This document shows, one piece after another, positions 27,750-41,334 of a stretch of DNA of 42,780 bases. The notes under the pieces are model-generated. The model did no database searches, was not told the origin of the DNA, and saw nothing but the letters and a program-made list of their open reading frames with translations. The DNA comes from Betaproteobacteria bacterium (GTDB taxonomy: Bacteria; Pseudomonadota; Gammaproteobacteria; Burkholderiales; Thiobacillaceae): contig JAGUXX010000310.1 in assembly GCA_020061585.1 (NCBI GenBank), forward strand, positions 1 to 42,780. Direction: 5' to 3'. The first letter of the stretch is position 1. Each line of letters opens with the position of its first letter. Made by a program: the position numbers and the translations under genes.

Positions 27750-28175
27750 TCAGCTTCTGATCTTGCGCAGCTTCTGAATCGCCTGCAATTGCGCCACGGC
27801 TTCCGCCAGTTCGGCCTGGGCGCGCGCGTAATCCATCGACGAGGAACGATTCTTCATCGCCTCTTCCGCTTGACGCTTGGCTTCCAGTACCCGCGCTTCG
27901 TCCAGGTCGGCGCCGCGCGCGGCGGTATCGGACAGGATGGTGATGACGCCGGGCTGCACTTCGAGGATGCCGCCGGACACGTAGATCAGATCTTCTTCCG
28001 CGCGGTCCGGCGATTTGATCCGCACCGAACCGGGCTTCAAACGTGACAGCAGCGGTGTATGGCGAGGATAGATGCCGACCTCGCCCATTTCGGCGGGCGC
28101 GATCACGTACTCGGCCAATCCCGAGTAAACGGCGGCTTCCGCGCTGACGATATCGACATGAAGGGTCATGGGCAT
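27750..28175 (-). CDS. atpC: F1Fo ATP synthase epsilon subunit
   Basis: The regulatory subunit of the F1 rotor, 141 residues: an N-terminal beta-sandwich ([36 protein letters not shown], then [16 protein letters not shown]) and a C-terminal pair of helices that can block rotation. The ATG at 28175 has AAGGA about 10 bases upstream; the second ATG six bases later is also possible. It is the last gene of the operon, followed by a terminator. Confidence 0.96.
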   Translation of the reverse strand: MPMTLHVDIVSAEAAVYSGLAEYVIAPAEMGEVGIYPRHTPLLSRLKPGSVRIKSPDRAEEDLIYVSGGILEVQPGVITILSDTAARGADLDEARVLEAKRQAEEAMKNRSSSMDYARAQAELAEAVAQLQAIQKLRKIRS

Positions 28176-28187
28176 GACTTTACATCC

Positions 28188-29582
<1,395 letters not shown>

Positions 29583-29614
29583 CTAATTTCGAATCTGTTA
29601 AACGTCGGAGTGGA

Positions 29615-30481
29615 TCAAACGGCCGATGCGCCGGCGACGATTTCGGAGATTTCCTGGGTAATCGCGGCCTGACGGGTCTTGTTGTAAACCAGCTTGAGTT
29701 CGTCCACGACGGTCTTCGCGTTGTCGGACGCGGCTTTCATCGCCACCATCCGGGCGGACTGTTCGCATGCCAGGTTTTCCGCGACGGCCTGGTAGATCAG
29801 CGCCTCGATATAACGCACCATCAGACTGTCCACGACGCTCTTGGCTTCCGGCTCATAGATGTAATCCCAATGGTGCTCGGCTTTCTCCACGGCCTCCGCG
29901 GCGTTGAGCGGCAGCAACTGGGTCAGCATCGGTTCCTGCTTCATGGTCGAGACAAACTTGCTGTAGACCAGATACAGCGCGTCGATGCGACCTTCCTTGT
30001 AGGCATCGAGCATGACCTGCACCGGCCCGATCAAGCGTTCCATGTGTGGCGTATCGCCTATACCGGTTAGCTGCGAAGCAATGTTGGCGCCCAGGCGCTG
30101 CATGAAACCCAGGCCCTTGTTGCCGACCACACTGACATCGACTTCGATCTTTTCGTCTTGCCAGGTTTTCATCTGATTCAGCGCCATACGCAGGGCGTTG
30201 GTGTTGAGACCGCCGCACAAACCCTTGTCGGTGGTCACCAGAATCAGACCGACGCGCTTGATGGTTCCACGTGAAACAACGAATGGGTGTCGATATTCCG
30301 GATGCGCCTGACTGAAGTGCGCGGCGACCCGGCCGATTTTCTCGGCGTACGGGCGCGCATGCCGCATGCGATCCTGCGCTTTGCGCATCTTGGCGGCGGC
30401 GACCATTTCCATGGCGCGAGTGATCTTGCGCGTGTTTTCGACGCTCTTGATCTTGCTGCGAATTTCCTTGCCGGCGGCCAT
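29615..30481 (-). CDS. atpG: F1Fo ATP synthase gamma subunit
   Basis: The central shaft of F1, 288 residues with long N- and C-terminal helices. Conserved parts are [20 protein letters not shown] and [11 protein letters not shown] at the start, [15 protein letters not shown] in the middle and the C-terminal [19 protein letters not shown]. The segment [11 protein letters not shown] just before the central strand is encoded over a parS-like sequence (30264-30279), which may explain its unusual residues. Located between atpA and atpD. Confidence 0.96.
   Translation of the reverse strand: MAAGKEIRSKIKSVENTRKITRAMEMVAAAKMRKAQDRMRHARPYAEKIGRVAAHFSQAHPEYRHPFVVSRGTIKRVGLILVTTDKGLCGGLNTNALRMALNQMKTWQDEKIEVDVSVVGNKGLGFMQRLGANIASQLTGIGDTPHMERLIGPVQVMLDAYKEGRIDALYLVYSKFVSTMKQEPMLTQLLPLNAAEAVEKAEHHWDYIYEPEAKSVVDSLMVRYIEALIYQAVAENLACEQSARMVAMKAASDNAKTVVDELKLVYNKTRQAAITQEISEIVAGASAV
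30264..30279. other. parS-like site inside atpG
   Basis: Matches TGTTTCACGTGAAACA at 14 of 16 positions; mismatches are at positions 1 and 5, and the core CCACGTGAAACA is intact. It would be a secondary ParB-binding site 8.7 kb from the perfect parS at 38944. Confidence 0.65.
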
Positions 30482-30507
30482 GCTTTTTCTCGTCCGTCAG
30501 TAGTTGA

Positions 30508-32049
<1,542 letters not shown>

Positions 32050-32069
32050 GGGAACTCCAAATTTCCTAA

Positions 32070-32603
32070 TTAAGCTTTCAGGGTGACGGCCAGGGCTGCC
32101 AGCCCGCCGCGCACCGACGCATCCATGACTTCATCGCCGACCTGGATCACGACGCCGCCGATGAGTGCTTCATCCAATGATTGCGTGGCGTTGACCCGCC
32201 GACCGAACTTGCCTTCCAGGCGCGCCACCAGACCCGCCATCTGTTCGACATCGAGCGGAAACGCGCTGGTGATGTGGGCCGCCAGTTCACCGCCCTGCTC
32301 CGCTTTCAACGCTTCGAACAACGCGACTATTTCCGGCAGCAGGTTGAGACGCTTGTTTTCCACCAGCAGGCGCGCCAGGTTGTCACCCTCGGCGCCGAGC
32401 TTGTCGGCACAAACTCCCAGAACCACTTCGGCGACGCGCGCCGCCGGGATCGACGGGTTGCCGGCCAGATCCTGAATCCGCGCATCGCCGGCGACCAAGC
32501 CGAGCAAGCCCAGTCGCTCTGACCACGCGTCCCAGGCGCCGGCTTCAGCGGCCAGTTTGCCGATGGCTTCGGCGTAGGGGCGAGCTAAGGTTGCACGTTC
32601 CAT
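32070..32603 (-). CDS. atpH: F1Fo ATP synthase delta subunit
   Basis: Links the top of F1 to the peripheral stalk, 177 residues, typical length. The start [18 protein letters not shown] is the conserved N-terminal helix. The C-terminal stretch [20 protein letters not shown] is here [10 protein letters not shown] followed by [20 protein letters not shown]. The start at 32603 is placed by this N-terminus; the longer frame overlaps atpF and is spurious. It begins 1 base after the atpF stop. Confidence 0.95.
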   Translation of the reverse strand: MERATLARPYAEAIGKLAAEAGAWDAWSERLGLLGLVAGDARIQDLAGNPSIPAARVAEVVLGVCADKLGAEGDNLARLLVENKRLNLLPEIVALFEALKAEQGGELAAHITSAFPLDVEQMAGLVARLEGKFGRRVNATQSLDEALIGGVVIQVGDEVMDASVRGGLAALAVTLKA

Positions 32604-32604
32604 A

Positions 32605-33075
32605 TCAGAGCTCGTTCTTGATGGCTTCCAGGAGATCGGCGTGGGCTTGCGCGTTGACTTCACGACGCAACACCTTGCCGGCTCCCGCCACAACCAGCGC
32701 GGCCACTTCGCCACGTAGCGCTTCACGTGCCCGGTGCGATTCCTGCTCGATCTCCGCCTTGGCGGAAGTGATCAACCGATCGCCTTCTTCCTTGGCGGTG
32801 CCCTTGGCTTCCTCGACGATCTGCATGGCGCGTTTTTCCGCCTGCGCGATGATGTCGGAAGCTTTCAGCTTGGCGTCATGCAGGGTTTCGCTGGCGCGTT
32901 TGGCGGCCAGTTCCAGCTCATGCTTGCCACGATCCGCGGCGGCCAGGCCGTCGGCGATCTGCTTCCTGCGGACTTCCAGTGCACTGACGATAGGCGGCCA
33001 TACGAACTTCATGCAGAACCATACGAATATGGCGAAGGTAATGGACTGCCCAATCAGGGTCATATTGATGTTCAT
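32605..33075 (-). CDS. atpF: F1Fo ATP synthase b subunit
   Basis: The peripheral-stalk subunit, 156 residues: one N-terminal transmembrane helix ([20 protein letters not shown], about residues 11-30) followed by a long charged helix that dimerises and reaches delta. This is the E. coli length, and [17 protein letters not shown] is the usual start. Located between atpE and atpH. Confidence 0.96.
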   Translation of the reverse strand: MNINMTLIGQSITFAIFVWFCMKFVWPPIVSALEVRRKQIADGLAAADRGKHELELAAKRASETLHDAKLKASDIIAQAEKRAMQIVEEAKGTAKEEGDRLITSAKAEIEQESHRAREALRGEVAALVVAGAGKVLRREVNAQAHADLLEAIKNEL

Positions 33076-33109
33076 GACCGCTCCTCTTGCGGGTTATTGC
33101 GGTGGGTGA

Positions 33110-33364
<255 letters not shown>

Positions 33365-33382
33365 TCAACAATATAAAAAATT

Positions 33383-34267
<885 letters not shown>

Positions 34268-34278
34268 TCAATCTGTAT

Positions 34279-34632
34279 TCAGAACAGTCGATTGGCGAGC
34301 ATCATCGCCAAAGCCCAAATCAACTGTCCCACGACAAAACCCAACAACACGATATGCGGCGACGCCAGTAACCCAAATCCCAACGCCAGCAATACGCAGA
34401 CAACAAAAAACCGTTCCAGCACGGAACGGTGAAACGATTTCAGATGCCGATGTCCATTGCAATGGTACACCTTGACCCCGAGCCGCCAGCGTATCACCAA
34501 CATACCCGAATTAACTACCGCGACCAGACCACCAAACACCAGCGCTTGCGCGAAACCGGCATCTTTCCACAGCCACGACATCAATCCGATCACGATGATG
34601 ACGCCCAACTGGAGCCACAGCGAAAAAAACAT
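34279..34632 (-). CDS. atpI: ATP synthase subunit I
   Basis: A 117-residue membrane protein with four hydrophobic segments, placed first in the atp operon, where AtpI is expected. AtpI helps assemble the c-ring and is not essential. Visible are LGVIIVIGLMSWLWKDAGFA and a final GQLIWALAMMLANRL. Sequence conservation in this family is low, so position carries much of the call. No clear ribosome site is seen before the ATG at 34632. Confidence 0.88.
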   Translation of the reverse strand: MFFSLWLQLGVIIVIGLMSWLWKDAGFAQALVFGGLVAVVNSGMLVIRWRLGVKVYHCNGHRHLKSFHRSVLERFFVVCVLLALGFGLLASPHIVLLGFVVGQLIWALAMMLANRLF

Positions 34633-34720
34633 TAGCTCAAAATCATATATGAATTAGCGGCACTAATGCAATCATCAATGGGTTTGATGTGATCAGGCAT
34701 GTTGCGCGCAGGTCAATTTT

Positions 34721-34742
34721 CGCCGCATTATTTAATGCGGCG
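34721..34742. other. Hairpin overlapping the parB stop codon
   Basis: CGCCGCATTA (34721-34730) and TAATGCGGCG (34733-34742) are perfect inverted arms that include the parB stop codon. No T run follows on the minus strand (AAAATT instead), so it is not a classical terminator. Confidence 0.45.
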
Positions 34743-35564
34743 CAACAATTCATCCAGTTGTTCCAGGCTTTCGAACTGGATCGTGATACGACCGGCGCCA
34801 CGCTGATTCGCGCCGATCTTCACGATGGCGCCCATTTTCTCGCTCAATTCCTCTTCGAGTCGCGCCACGTCACGATCCTTGCGGGCTTCGGTCTTTGCCG
34901 CCGGCTTGACCAGGCGCGCCGCCAAGCGCTCCGCCTCGCGCACCGACAGGCCTTTGCGCGCGACTTCATTCGCGGCATCGATCTGCCTGGCATGTGTCAG
35001 CGGCAGCAACGCGCGCGCATGCCCCATATCCAGTTCACCGGCCATCAGCATCGACTGCACCGGCTTGGCCAGATGCAACAGACGCAACAGATTGGACACC
35101 GCGACACGCGAACGGCCAACCGATTCGGCGGCGGTCTGGTGGGTCATGGAAAATTCCTGGATCAAACGATGTATGCCCTGCGCTTCCTCCAGTGGATTGA
35201 GGTTTTCGCGCTGGATGTTCTCGATCAGGGCCATCTTCAGGGCCGCTTCATCCTCCACCACCCGCACCAGCACCGCCACTTCCTTCAAACCGGCCATCTG
35301 GCTGGCGCGCCAGCGCCGCTCTCCGGCGATGATCTCGAACCGGCCGCCGGGTATGGCGCGCGCCAGAATCGGCTGCATCAAGCCCTGCGCACGGATCGAT
35401 TCGGCGAGTTCCGCCAAGGCGGTTTCATCCATGCGCGTGCGCGGCTGATACTTGCCGGGCACCAGGCTTTCCACCGGCAAGGTCAGCAAACGCTCGCCGT
35501 CATTGGTATCGCCCTCACCCAGCAGCGCGTCGAGCCCACGGCCCAAACCCTTCAATCTAGCCAA
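34728..35564 (-). CDS. parB: Chromosome-partitioning protein ParB
   Basis: Binds parS, spreads along DNA as a CTP-dependent clamp and works with ParA to segregate the origin region. The 278-residue protein starts MARLKGLGRGLDALLGEG and has the CTP-binding box GERRWRASQMAGL, the helix-turn-helix TAAESVGRSRVAVSNLLRLL, and a C-terminal dimerisation helix ending ESLEQLDELLRRIK. I start it at TTG 35564: a GGGAGG ribosome site (35573-35578) lies 8 bases upstream, it overlaps the parA stop, and the protein then starts as the family does. No ATG is suitable. The ParB box and HTH fit the parS sites found at 38944 and 30264. Confidence 0.95.
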   Translation of the reverse strand: MARLKGLGRGLDALLGEGDTNDGERLLTLPVESLVPGKYQPRTRMDETALAELAESIRAQGLMQPILARAIPGGRFEIIAGERRWRASQMAGLKEVAVLVRVVEDEAALKMALIENIQRENLNPLEEAQGIHRLIQEFSMTHQTAAESVGRSRVAVSNLLRLLHLAKPVQSMLMAGELDMGHARALLPLTHARQIDAANEVARKGLSVREAERLAARLVKPAAKTEARKDRDVARLEEELSEKMGAIVKIGANQRGAGRITIQFESLEQLDELLRRIK

Positions 35565-36348
35565 CTTGCTTGCCTCCCGTCGCGGCCGTTTGTTTGTCCA
35601 GCAACTCCCGCGCCATCTGTAGATAAGCCTGCGCCCCCTTCGAGGCGCGGTCGTATTGCAACACCGCCATTCCATGGCTGGGCGCTTCCGCCAAACGCAC
35701 ATTGCGCGGCACCACAACGTCGAACACCTTGGCGCCGAAATGCGCCTTGAGCTGATCGGAAACGTGCTGCGACAAGGTATTGCGATTGTCGAACATCACC
35801 CGCACCACGCCATCAATGATCAATTCCGGATTCAACCGCGCCTTGATCTTCTTGATCGTATTCACCAGATCGGCCAGACCCTCGATGGCGAAATATTCGC
35901 ACTGCATCGGAATCAGTACCGCATGCGCGCAGGTCAGCGCATTGACCGTCAGCAAATTCAGCGCCGGCGGGCAATCGATGAGGATGAAATCGTATTCTTT
36001 GTCCGCCTTCTCCAGCGCCAGTTTGAGCCGGAATTCGCGTTGCTTGCCGTCGACCAGTTCGATTTCCGCGCCGGCCAACTCGCGATTCGCCGGCAACAGA
36101 TCGAATTCACCCGCCTGCGAACGCAAACGCACCGCCGGGTAATCCTCGGTGCCCAGCAACAACTGGTAAACCGTCTTGCTCAATGCCTGCTTTTGCGCGC
36201 CGCTGGCGGTGGTGGCATTGCCTTGCGGATCAAGATCGACCAGCAGCACCCGCTTACCGAGACTGGCCAGGCTGGCGGCCAGATTCACGGCGGTGGTGGT
36301 CTTGCCGACGCCGCCCTTTTGATTGGTGATTGCCAGTATGCGCGCCAT
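35557..36348 (-). CDS. parA: Chromosome-partitioning ATPase ParA (Soj)
   Basis: The motor ATPase of chromosome segregation, 263 residues, of the short Soj type without an N-terminal regulatory domain. It has the Walker A KGGVGKTT near residues 11-18, LLVDLDPQGNATTASG and LIDCPPALNLLTVNAL. The C-terminal part includes VVPRNVRLAEAPSHGMAVLQ, typical of Soj. The ATG shares one base with the rsmG stop (TGATG), and its TAG stop overlaps the parB start, so rsmG-parA-parB is tightly coupled. Confidence 0.97.
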   Translation of the reverse strand: MARILAITNQKGGVGKTTTAVNLAASLASLGKRVLLVDLDPQGNATTASGAQKQALSKTVYQLLLGTEDYPAVRLRSQAGEFDLLPANRELAGAEIELVDGKQREFRLKLALEKADKEYDFILIDCPPALNLLTVNALTCAHAVLIPMQCEYFAIEGLADLVNTIKKIKARLNPELIIDGVVRVMFDNRNTLSQHVSDQLKAHFGAKVFDVVVPRNVRLAEAPSHGMAVLQYDRASKGAQAYLQMARELLDKQTAATGGKQVG

Positions 36349-36968
36349 CAGACCGGTTCCATGATGATCAAACTACGTTCGGCATCCAGGCCGGGAACCC
36401 GCAACGATATGGCGTCCCGTACACGCGCCACGGTGATGCGAGCGATCTCGTCATCCGGAATACCCCCCTTCATCGCCAGCCATTGACCGCCGGGCGTCAG
36501 CAGATGCGCGCTGAGACGCACGAATTCAGCCAGATCAGAGAAAGCGCGCGAGACGATCCAATCGAACTTCCGCGTAGCCTGATGGGACTCCACCCGCGCA
36601 TGCGCGACGCAGACATTGTCCAGCTTCAATTCGATGGCCGCCTGTTGCATGAAGCTGCATTTTTTCTGGCTGGCGTCCATCACGGTAACCTGCAGGTCCG
36701 GACGCGCAATCGCCAATGGAATGCCCGGCAATCCCGCGCCGCTTCCGACATCCAGCAAAGCGCCGATGCCGATATGAGGGACCAATGCCAGACTATCGAG
36801 AAGATGGTGGGTCAGCATCCGTTCAGGCTCATGGATAGCGGTCAGGTTATAGGTCTTGTTCCATTTGCCGAGCAACGCCAGATAGTTCAGCAACGCCGAT
36901 TGTTGCTGCTGCGGCAGATCGAGTCGTAGCGCGATCAAGCCGGTGGACAGGGTGTCCGCCAGGGTCAT
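36348..36968 (-). CDS. rsmG: 16S rRNA (guanine527-N7)-methyltransferase RsmG (GidB)
   Basis: Methylates G527 of 16S rRNA with S-adenosylmethionine; its loss in other bacteria gives low-level streptomycin resistance. The 206-residue protein has the Rossmann motif [16 protein letters not shown] near residue 66 and [10 protein letters not shown] before it. Its start ATGA-overlaps the mnmG stop (36965-36968) and its stop overlaps the parA start. Confidence 0.96.
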   Translation of the reverse strand: MTLADTLSTGLIALRLDLPQQQQSALLNYLALLGKWNKTYNLTAIHEPERMLTHHLLDSLALVPHIGIGALLDVGSGAGLPGIPLAIARPDLQVTVMDASQKKCSFMQQAAIELKLDNVCVAHARVESHQATRKFDWIVSRAFSDLAEFVRLSAHLLTPGGQWLAMKGGIPDDEIARITVARVRDAISLRVPGLDAERSLIIMEPV

Positions 36969-38872
36969 CGCAGCACCCGATTAGATTGCGACCGCTCACC
37001 CAGTTCTCCGCGCTTCAGATAGACCATCAACATCGAAATCGCCGCCGGCGTGACGCCGGCCACTCGTGATGCCTGACCCAGCGTCGCGGGCTTGGCCTGA
37101 TTCAGCTTCTGGCGCACCTCGATGGACAGACTGGTCAAGCCCATGTAATCGAAATCCAGCGGCAAGGCCTGATGTTCCTGATCGCGCTGACGCGCGATTT
37201 CATCGAGCTGGCGATTGACGTAACCGGCGTACTTGGCCTCGATTTCCACCTGCTCGGCGGCTTCCCGGTCGGCGATGCCCGGCCCGGCATTCGGCAGAGC
37301 GACCAGATCGGCATACGCCACTTGCGGACGGCGCAGCAGGTCGAACAAGCTGTATTCGCGTTCGATGGACTGACCCAACAGGCGCTGGGCATCCGCATCG
37401 GGCAGCGTATTCGGATTCACCCAGGTCGACTTCAACCGTTCGCATTCGCGCGCCATGGCTTCCCGTTTGGCTTCGAAGCGTCGCCAGCGCGCATCGTCGA
37501 CCAGACCCAGCTGGCGGCCGATCTCGGTCAGGCGTTGATCGGCGTTATCCTCGCGCAACGACAGACGGTATTCGGCGCGGCTGGTAAACATCCGATAAGG
37601 CTCCAGCACGCCGCGCGTGGTCAAATCGTCGACCATCACGCCAAGATAGGCCTGATCGCGTCCCGGCCACCAGGCCGCCTGGTCCTTGACCCGCAGCGCG
37701 GCGTTCAGGCCGGCCAGCAAACCTTGCGCGGCGGCTTCCTCGTAGCCGGTCGTGCCATTGATCTGGCCGGCGAAAAACAAACCGGCGATAGCCTTGGTTT
37801 CCAGACTCGGCTTGAGGCCGCGCGGATCGTAATAGTCATACTCGATGGCATAGCCCGGACGCAGGATATGCGCCTGTTCCAGACCGCGTATCGAGCGCAC
37901 CAGATTCAACTGCACATCGAACGGCAGACTGGTGGAAATACCGTTGGGATAATACTCGTGGGTGGTCAGACCTTCCGGTTCGAGAAACACATTATGACCA
38001 TCCTTGTCGGCGAACCGGGTGATCTTGTCCTCGATCGATGGACAATATCGCGGACCGACGCCGGCGATGACGCCGGTATACAGCGGCGAGCGGTCGAGTC
38101 CCTGGCGGATGATCTGGTGCGTGGCGGCGTTGGTGCTGGTGATCCAGCAGGGCAACTGGCGCGGATGCATGTCGCGCTGGCCGACGAAGGAGAACACCGG
38201 CACCGGCGCATCGCCTTGCTGTTCCTGCATCACCGAAAAATTGATGCTGCGGCCGTCGATTCTCGGCGGCGTGCCGGTCTTCAGGCGGCCAACCGGAAGC
38301 CGCAGTTCGCGCAGCCGCGCGGCCAGCGACACCGCCGGCGGATCGCCCATGCGGCCGGCCTGATAGTTTTCCATGCCGACATGAATCAAACCGGCAAGAA
38401 AGGTGCCGGTGGTCAGCACCACCGAACGCGCCTGGAACACGATGCCCAACTGAGTGCGCACGCCGGCCACCCGATCACCTTCCAGTACCAGGTCGTCCAC
38501 CGCCTGCTGAAACAAGGTCAGATTGACCTGATTCTCCAGACGTCCGCGTATCGCTTGTTTGTACAACAGGCGGTCGGCCTGCGCGCGCGTCGCCCGCACC
38601 GCCGGGCCCTTGGAGGAATTCAGGATGCGGAACTGGATGCCCGCTTCATCGGTGGCGATCGCCATGGCGCCGCCCAGCGCATCGACTTCCTTGACCAGAT
38701 GCCCTTTGCCGATACCGCCGATGGACGGATTGCACGACATCGCGCCCAATGTTTCGATGTTGTGCGTGAGCAGCAGGGTTTTCACCCCCATGCGCGCCGC
38801 TGCCAGCGCCGCCTCACTGCCGGCATGGCCGCCTCCGACCACAATCACATCAAAAATATCAGGAAAATTCAT
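36965..38872 (-). CDS. mnmG: tRNA uridine-5-carboxymethylaminomethyl modification protein MnmG (GidA)
   Basis: Works with MnmE to place the carboxymethylaminomethyl group on wobble uridine 34 of several tRNAs. The 635-residue FAD protein has the N-terminal FAD-binding [10 protein letters not shown] (residues 13-22), the conserved [18 protein letters not shown] and [21 protein letters not shown] and [17 protein letters not shown]. The length fits (629 in E. coli). It is first in mnmG-rsmG-parA-parB. A perfect parS lies about 70 bases before its ATG. Its partner mnmE is also in the window (41335-42666). Confidence 0.98.
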   Translation of the reverse strand: MNFPDIFDVIVVGGGHAGSEAALAAARMGVKTLLLTHNIETLGAMSCNPSIGGIGKGHLVKEVDALGGAMAIATDEAGIQFRILNSSKGPAVRATRAQADRLLYKQAIRGRLENQVNLTLFQQAVDDLVLEGDRVAGVRTQLGIVFQARSVVLTTGTFLAGLIHVGMENYQAGRMGDPPAVSLAARLRELRLPVGRLKTGTPPRIDGRSINFSVMQEQQGDAPVPVFSFVGQRDMHPRQLPCWITSTNAATHQIIRQGLDRSPLYTGVIAGVGPRYCPSIEDKITRFADKDGHNVFLEPEGLTTHEYYPNGISTSLPFDVQLNLVRSIRGLEQAHILRPGYAIEYDYYDPRGLKPSLETKAIAGLFFAGQINGTTGYEEAAAQGLLAGLNAALRVKDQAAWWPGRDQAYLGVMVDDLTTRGVLEPYRMFTSRAEYRLSLREDNADQRLTEIGRQLGLVDDARWRRFEAKREAMARECERLKSTWVNPNTLPDADAQRLLGQSIEREYSLFDLLRRPQVAYADLVALPNAGPGIADREAAEQVEIEAKYAGYVNRQLDEIARQRDQEHQALPLDFDYMGLTSLSIEVRQKLNQAKPATLGQASRVAGVTPAAISMLMVYLKRGELGERSQSNRVLR

Positions 38873-38943
38873 GGTCTTGCGGGCGCTTCCGGCGGTCTGA
38901 CAGGCGGCGAATTCTACGCCATGCGGTTAGCGCTTTCATGCGA

Positions 38944-38959
38944 TGTTTCACGTGAAACA
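38944..38959. promoter_or_regulatory. parS: Perfect parS site
   Basis: TGTTTCACGTGAAACA matches the canonical chromosomal parS at all 16 bases and is embedded in a 22-base perfect palindrome (38941-38962). It lies between mnmG and the ABC exporter, 71 bases before the mnmG start. ParB bound here could also affect transcription of mnmG-rsmG-parA-parB. Confidence 0.96.
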
Positions 38960-38974
38960 TCGACAATTCGTAAT

Positions 38975-40771
38975 TCAGGCATGCGCGTATAGCTGGTGAT
39001 ACAAGCCGCCGCGCCGCATCAGGCTGTCATGCACGCCCTCCTCGACAATGCGACCATTTTCGAACACCAGTATGCGGTCAGCCTGACGCACGGCGGAGAG
39101 ACGATGCGCGATGATCAACGTGGTGCGCTGCTGGAGGAAGCCGGCCAACGCCGCATGCAGCTCGCGTTCGGTCGCGCTGTCCAGCGCCGAAGTCGCTTCA
39201 TCGAGGATCACCACGCTGGGTTGTCCCAGAACCACGCGCGCCACCGCCAAGCGCTGGCGCTGGCCGCCGGACAGGCGCACCCCGCTTTTTCCGACCATGC
39301 TGTCCAGACCAAGCTCCAACTCGCCGATGAATGACTTCAACTGGGCGATTTCCAGCGCCCGCCATAGCTCCACATCCGTATATTCGCGACCCAGAGTCAG
39401 ATTTTCGCGCACGCTGGCATTGAACAGCACCGGATGTTGCAGCACCACACCGACGTTCTCCCGCACCGTATCCCAGCCGATCTCGGCGACATCGACGCCG
39501 GCATAGCGGATCACCCCGCCGCGTAGCGGATAGAGCCCCAGCAGGGCCTGCACCAAGGTCGATTTGCCGCCACCCGAGGCACCCACCAGAGCCACTTTTT
39601 CGCCGGGCGCAATCGACAGATCAACGCCATCGAGGACGGTTTCTCCATCTCCATAGGAAAAGCTGACCTGCTCCAGATCCAGGCCGATGGCCCGCGTATC
39701 GGCAAACGGATTTCGACGGGCTTCCCCTTGTTCCGCCGGCTTCAATTGCAACAGGCCATTGATCCGACCGATCGCGGCATTGGCGGCATACCAGCTGTAC
39801 TGGATGTTGATGATTTCCTGCACCGGCGACATCATGAACCAGAGATAGCCGAACACCGCCAGCATCTGGCCGATGCTCAGATCGGAGTACACCACCATCA
39901 GCATCGCGCCGGCGCGGAACATGTCGAAGCCGGCCAGAAAGATAAAGAAAGATACCCGATTCATGGCATCTGATTTCCAGGCGTAGGCGGCGGCGTGCCG
40001 GCGGATCAGCGCCGCCTTGTCGCGCACGCGTCCGAGATAGTGGCGTTCCCGATTCATCGCGCGGATTTGATTCATTGCATCAAGGGTTTCGCTCAAGGCT
40101 TCTTGAAACACTTCGAACGCGGCGTTCTCCCGCTTCTTGAGTTGTTTGACCTTCTTGCCGAGACGGGTCGAAAAACCGATGACCAGCGGATTCAGCAGCA
40201 GAATGAACAACGCCAATTGCCAGTTCATCCACAGCAATACACCGGCAACGCCGATCAGGGACAGCACCGCCACCAGAAAACCTGAAATCGACGCGCCGAG
40301 AAAACTGTCCACCGCGTTCAAATCGGTGACGAAGTGCGACGTCACCTTGCCCGAACCCAGCGTTTCATATTCCGATAGCGCAATTTTCGACAAGCGCTCC
40401 AGCATCCGGGTCCGGATGCGGTAGACCACATCCTTGGCAACCAGCGAAAACGACCGTGCCTGCCAGACATTGAGCAGGATCGCCGCCAGCCGCAAAGCCA
40501 GCGTCAAAGCCAGTGCAATCAGGATGAACAATACCGGGCCATGCCAGGTAGCGGGAAACCAGGGCGAAAAGAAGTCGATGAACCCCCCCGGTCGGCGCAG
40601 CAACACTTCATCCACCAGGACAGGTAAAAACAGTGGCACGGGTACCGCGCAGGCGACCGCCAGCAAAGCGATGAGGTTGCCGCGCAGTAGCGCCATGCGA
40701 TGACGGTTCAGCTCGGCGTATATCGACGCCCACGAGAGGGGCGTAGTTGGCGAACCTGAAAGTGTCATCAT
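38975..40771 (-). CDS. MsbA-like ABC exporter (fused permease-ATPase)
   Basis: A 598-residue half-transporter: about six membrane helices in residues 28-310 followed by an ATPase domain. The ATPase has Walker A GASGGGKSTLVQ near residue 400, the signature LSGGQRQRLAVARV, Walker B VVILDEATSALDSATE and the switch HRLSAVRQADRILV. Such homodimers export lipids, peptides or drugs, or act as bacteriocin/peptide exporters. No peptidase domain or precursor peptide gene is seen nearby, so the substrate is unknown. The ATG at 40771 has no clear ribosome site. It diverges from the small unknown gene at 40930. Confidence 0.93.
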   Translation of the reverse strand: MMTLSGSPTTPLSWASIYAELNRHRMALLRGNLIALLAVACAVPVPLFLPVLVDEVLLRRPGGFIDFFSPWFPATWHGPVLFILIALALTLALRLAAILLNVWQARSFSLVAKDVVYRIRTRMLERLSKIALSEYETLGSGKVTSHFVTDLNAVDSFLGASISGFLVAVLSLIGVAGVLLWMNWQLALFILLLNPLVIGFSTRLGKKVKQLKKRENAAFEVFQEALSETLDAMNQIRAMNRERHYLGRVRDKAALIRRHAAAYAWKSDAMNRVSFFIFLAGFDMFRAGAMLMVVYSDLSIGQMLAVFGYLWFMMSPVQEIINIQYSWYAANAAIGRINGLLQLKPAEQGEARRNPFADTRAIGLDLEQVSFSYGDGETVLDGVDLSIAPGEKVALVGASGGGKSTLVQALLGLYPLRGGVIRYAGVDVAEIGWDTVRENVGVVLQHPVLFNASVRENLTLGREYTDVELWRALEIAQLKSFIGELELGLDSMVGKSGVRLSGGQRQRLAVARVVLGQPSVVILDEATSALDSATERELHAALAGFLQQRTTLIIAHRLSAVRQADRILVFENGRIVEEGVHDSLMRRGGLYHQLYAHA

Positions 40772-40873
40772 TTCGTCATGCCTGTCAGGAACGGGTCAAC
40801 TGGTCGTGCAGCGCTGTTCTCTTGCATTCTGAAGTGTTCCATAACCTGTTGTTTTAATATGGTTAATTCAATT

Positions 40874-40902
40874 TTGTGGTTGGCTTGCTTATTGCATAAG
40901 TA
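40874..40902 (+). promoter_or_regulatory. Possible promoter of the small unknown gene
   Basis: TTGTGG (40874-40879) and TAAGTA (40897-40902) are separated by 17 bases in an A+T-rich gap, 28 bases before the ATG at 40930. Both boxes match the consensus only partly. Confidence 0.35.
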
Positions 40903-40929
40903 ATACACACACATCATTGGAGCCTGACC

Positions 40930-41286
40930 ATGCTCTCCTACACATTACCCTCACCAAAAACCAAAAGCATTCCCGCCGCCAAAGCATGGGATGGACTGTC
41001 GGCCATCGAAAAACGCTTTCTGCGTATTGCCAACGAACTTTGCCGTCTATGGGACAGTCCTGAAGCGGATCATTACATTGACAGCTTGCTGCTCGATGAC
41101 CGAGGCGATCGCATGGGCTTCCCGATCGAAGTCCTCGACGAGTTGATGCTGCTGGCCGGCATTCGCTGGCATCGTAGCCATCTGTGCGGCACCATGATCG
41201 AAACCACCTTTGCCGAACCATTCAGCTCCTCGGGCAACCGGGTTGAACTGTGCGGTGGCAATTCGTCTACCTGGGTGTTGGTGTAA
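40930..41286 (+). CDS. Small protein of unknown function
   Basis: I do not recognise this 118-residue protein. It has no signal peptide or membrane helix. A helical, acidic middle (RFLRIANELCRLWDSPEADH and SLLLDDRGDRMGFPIEVLDE) is followed by a less regular C-terminus ending GGNSSTWVLV, with three scattered cysteines. A GGAG ribosome site lies 8 bases before the ATG, a promoter-like sequence is upstream, and the codon use looks like that of a real gene. It is divergent from the ABC exporter and convergent with mnmE, with only 48 bases between the stops, so it is a one-gene unit. It may be a lineage-specific regulator or adaptor (inference). Confidence 0.75.
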   Translation: MLSYTLPSPKTKSIPAAKAWDGLSAIEKRFLRIANELCRLWDSPEADHYIDSLLLDDRGDRMGFPIEVLDELMLLAGIRWHRSHLCGTMIETTFAEPFSSSGNRVELCGGNSSTWVLV

Positions 41287-41334
41287 CGCGATTTCTTGCA
41301 TTCGGCGGCGGCATGTTGCACGGCAGCGCGCCGC

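Noticed and set aside
34644-34671. Promoter-like boxes before atpI
   Set aside because: TTGCAT and TATATG are 16 bases apart, but they would leave only a few bases of leader before the ATG; too weak to list.
37172-38992. 606-codon open frame opposite mnmG
   Set aside because: Shadow frame of mnmG caused by codon bias; no recognisable protein features.
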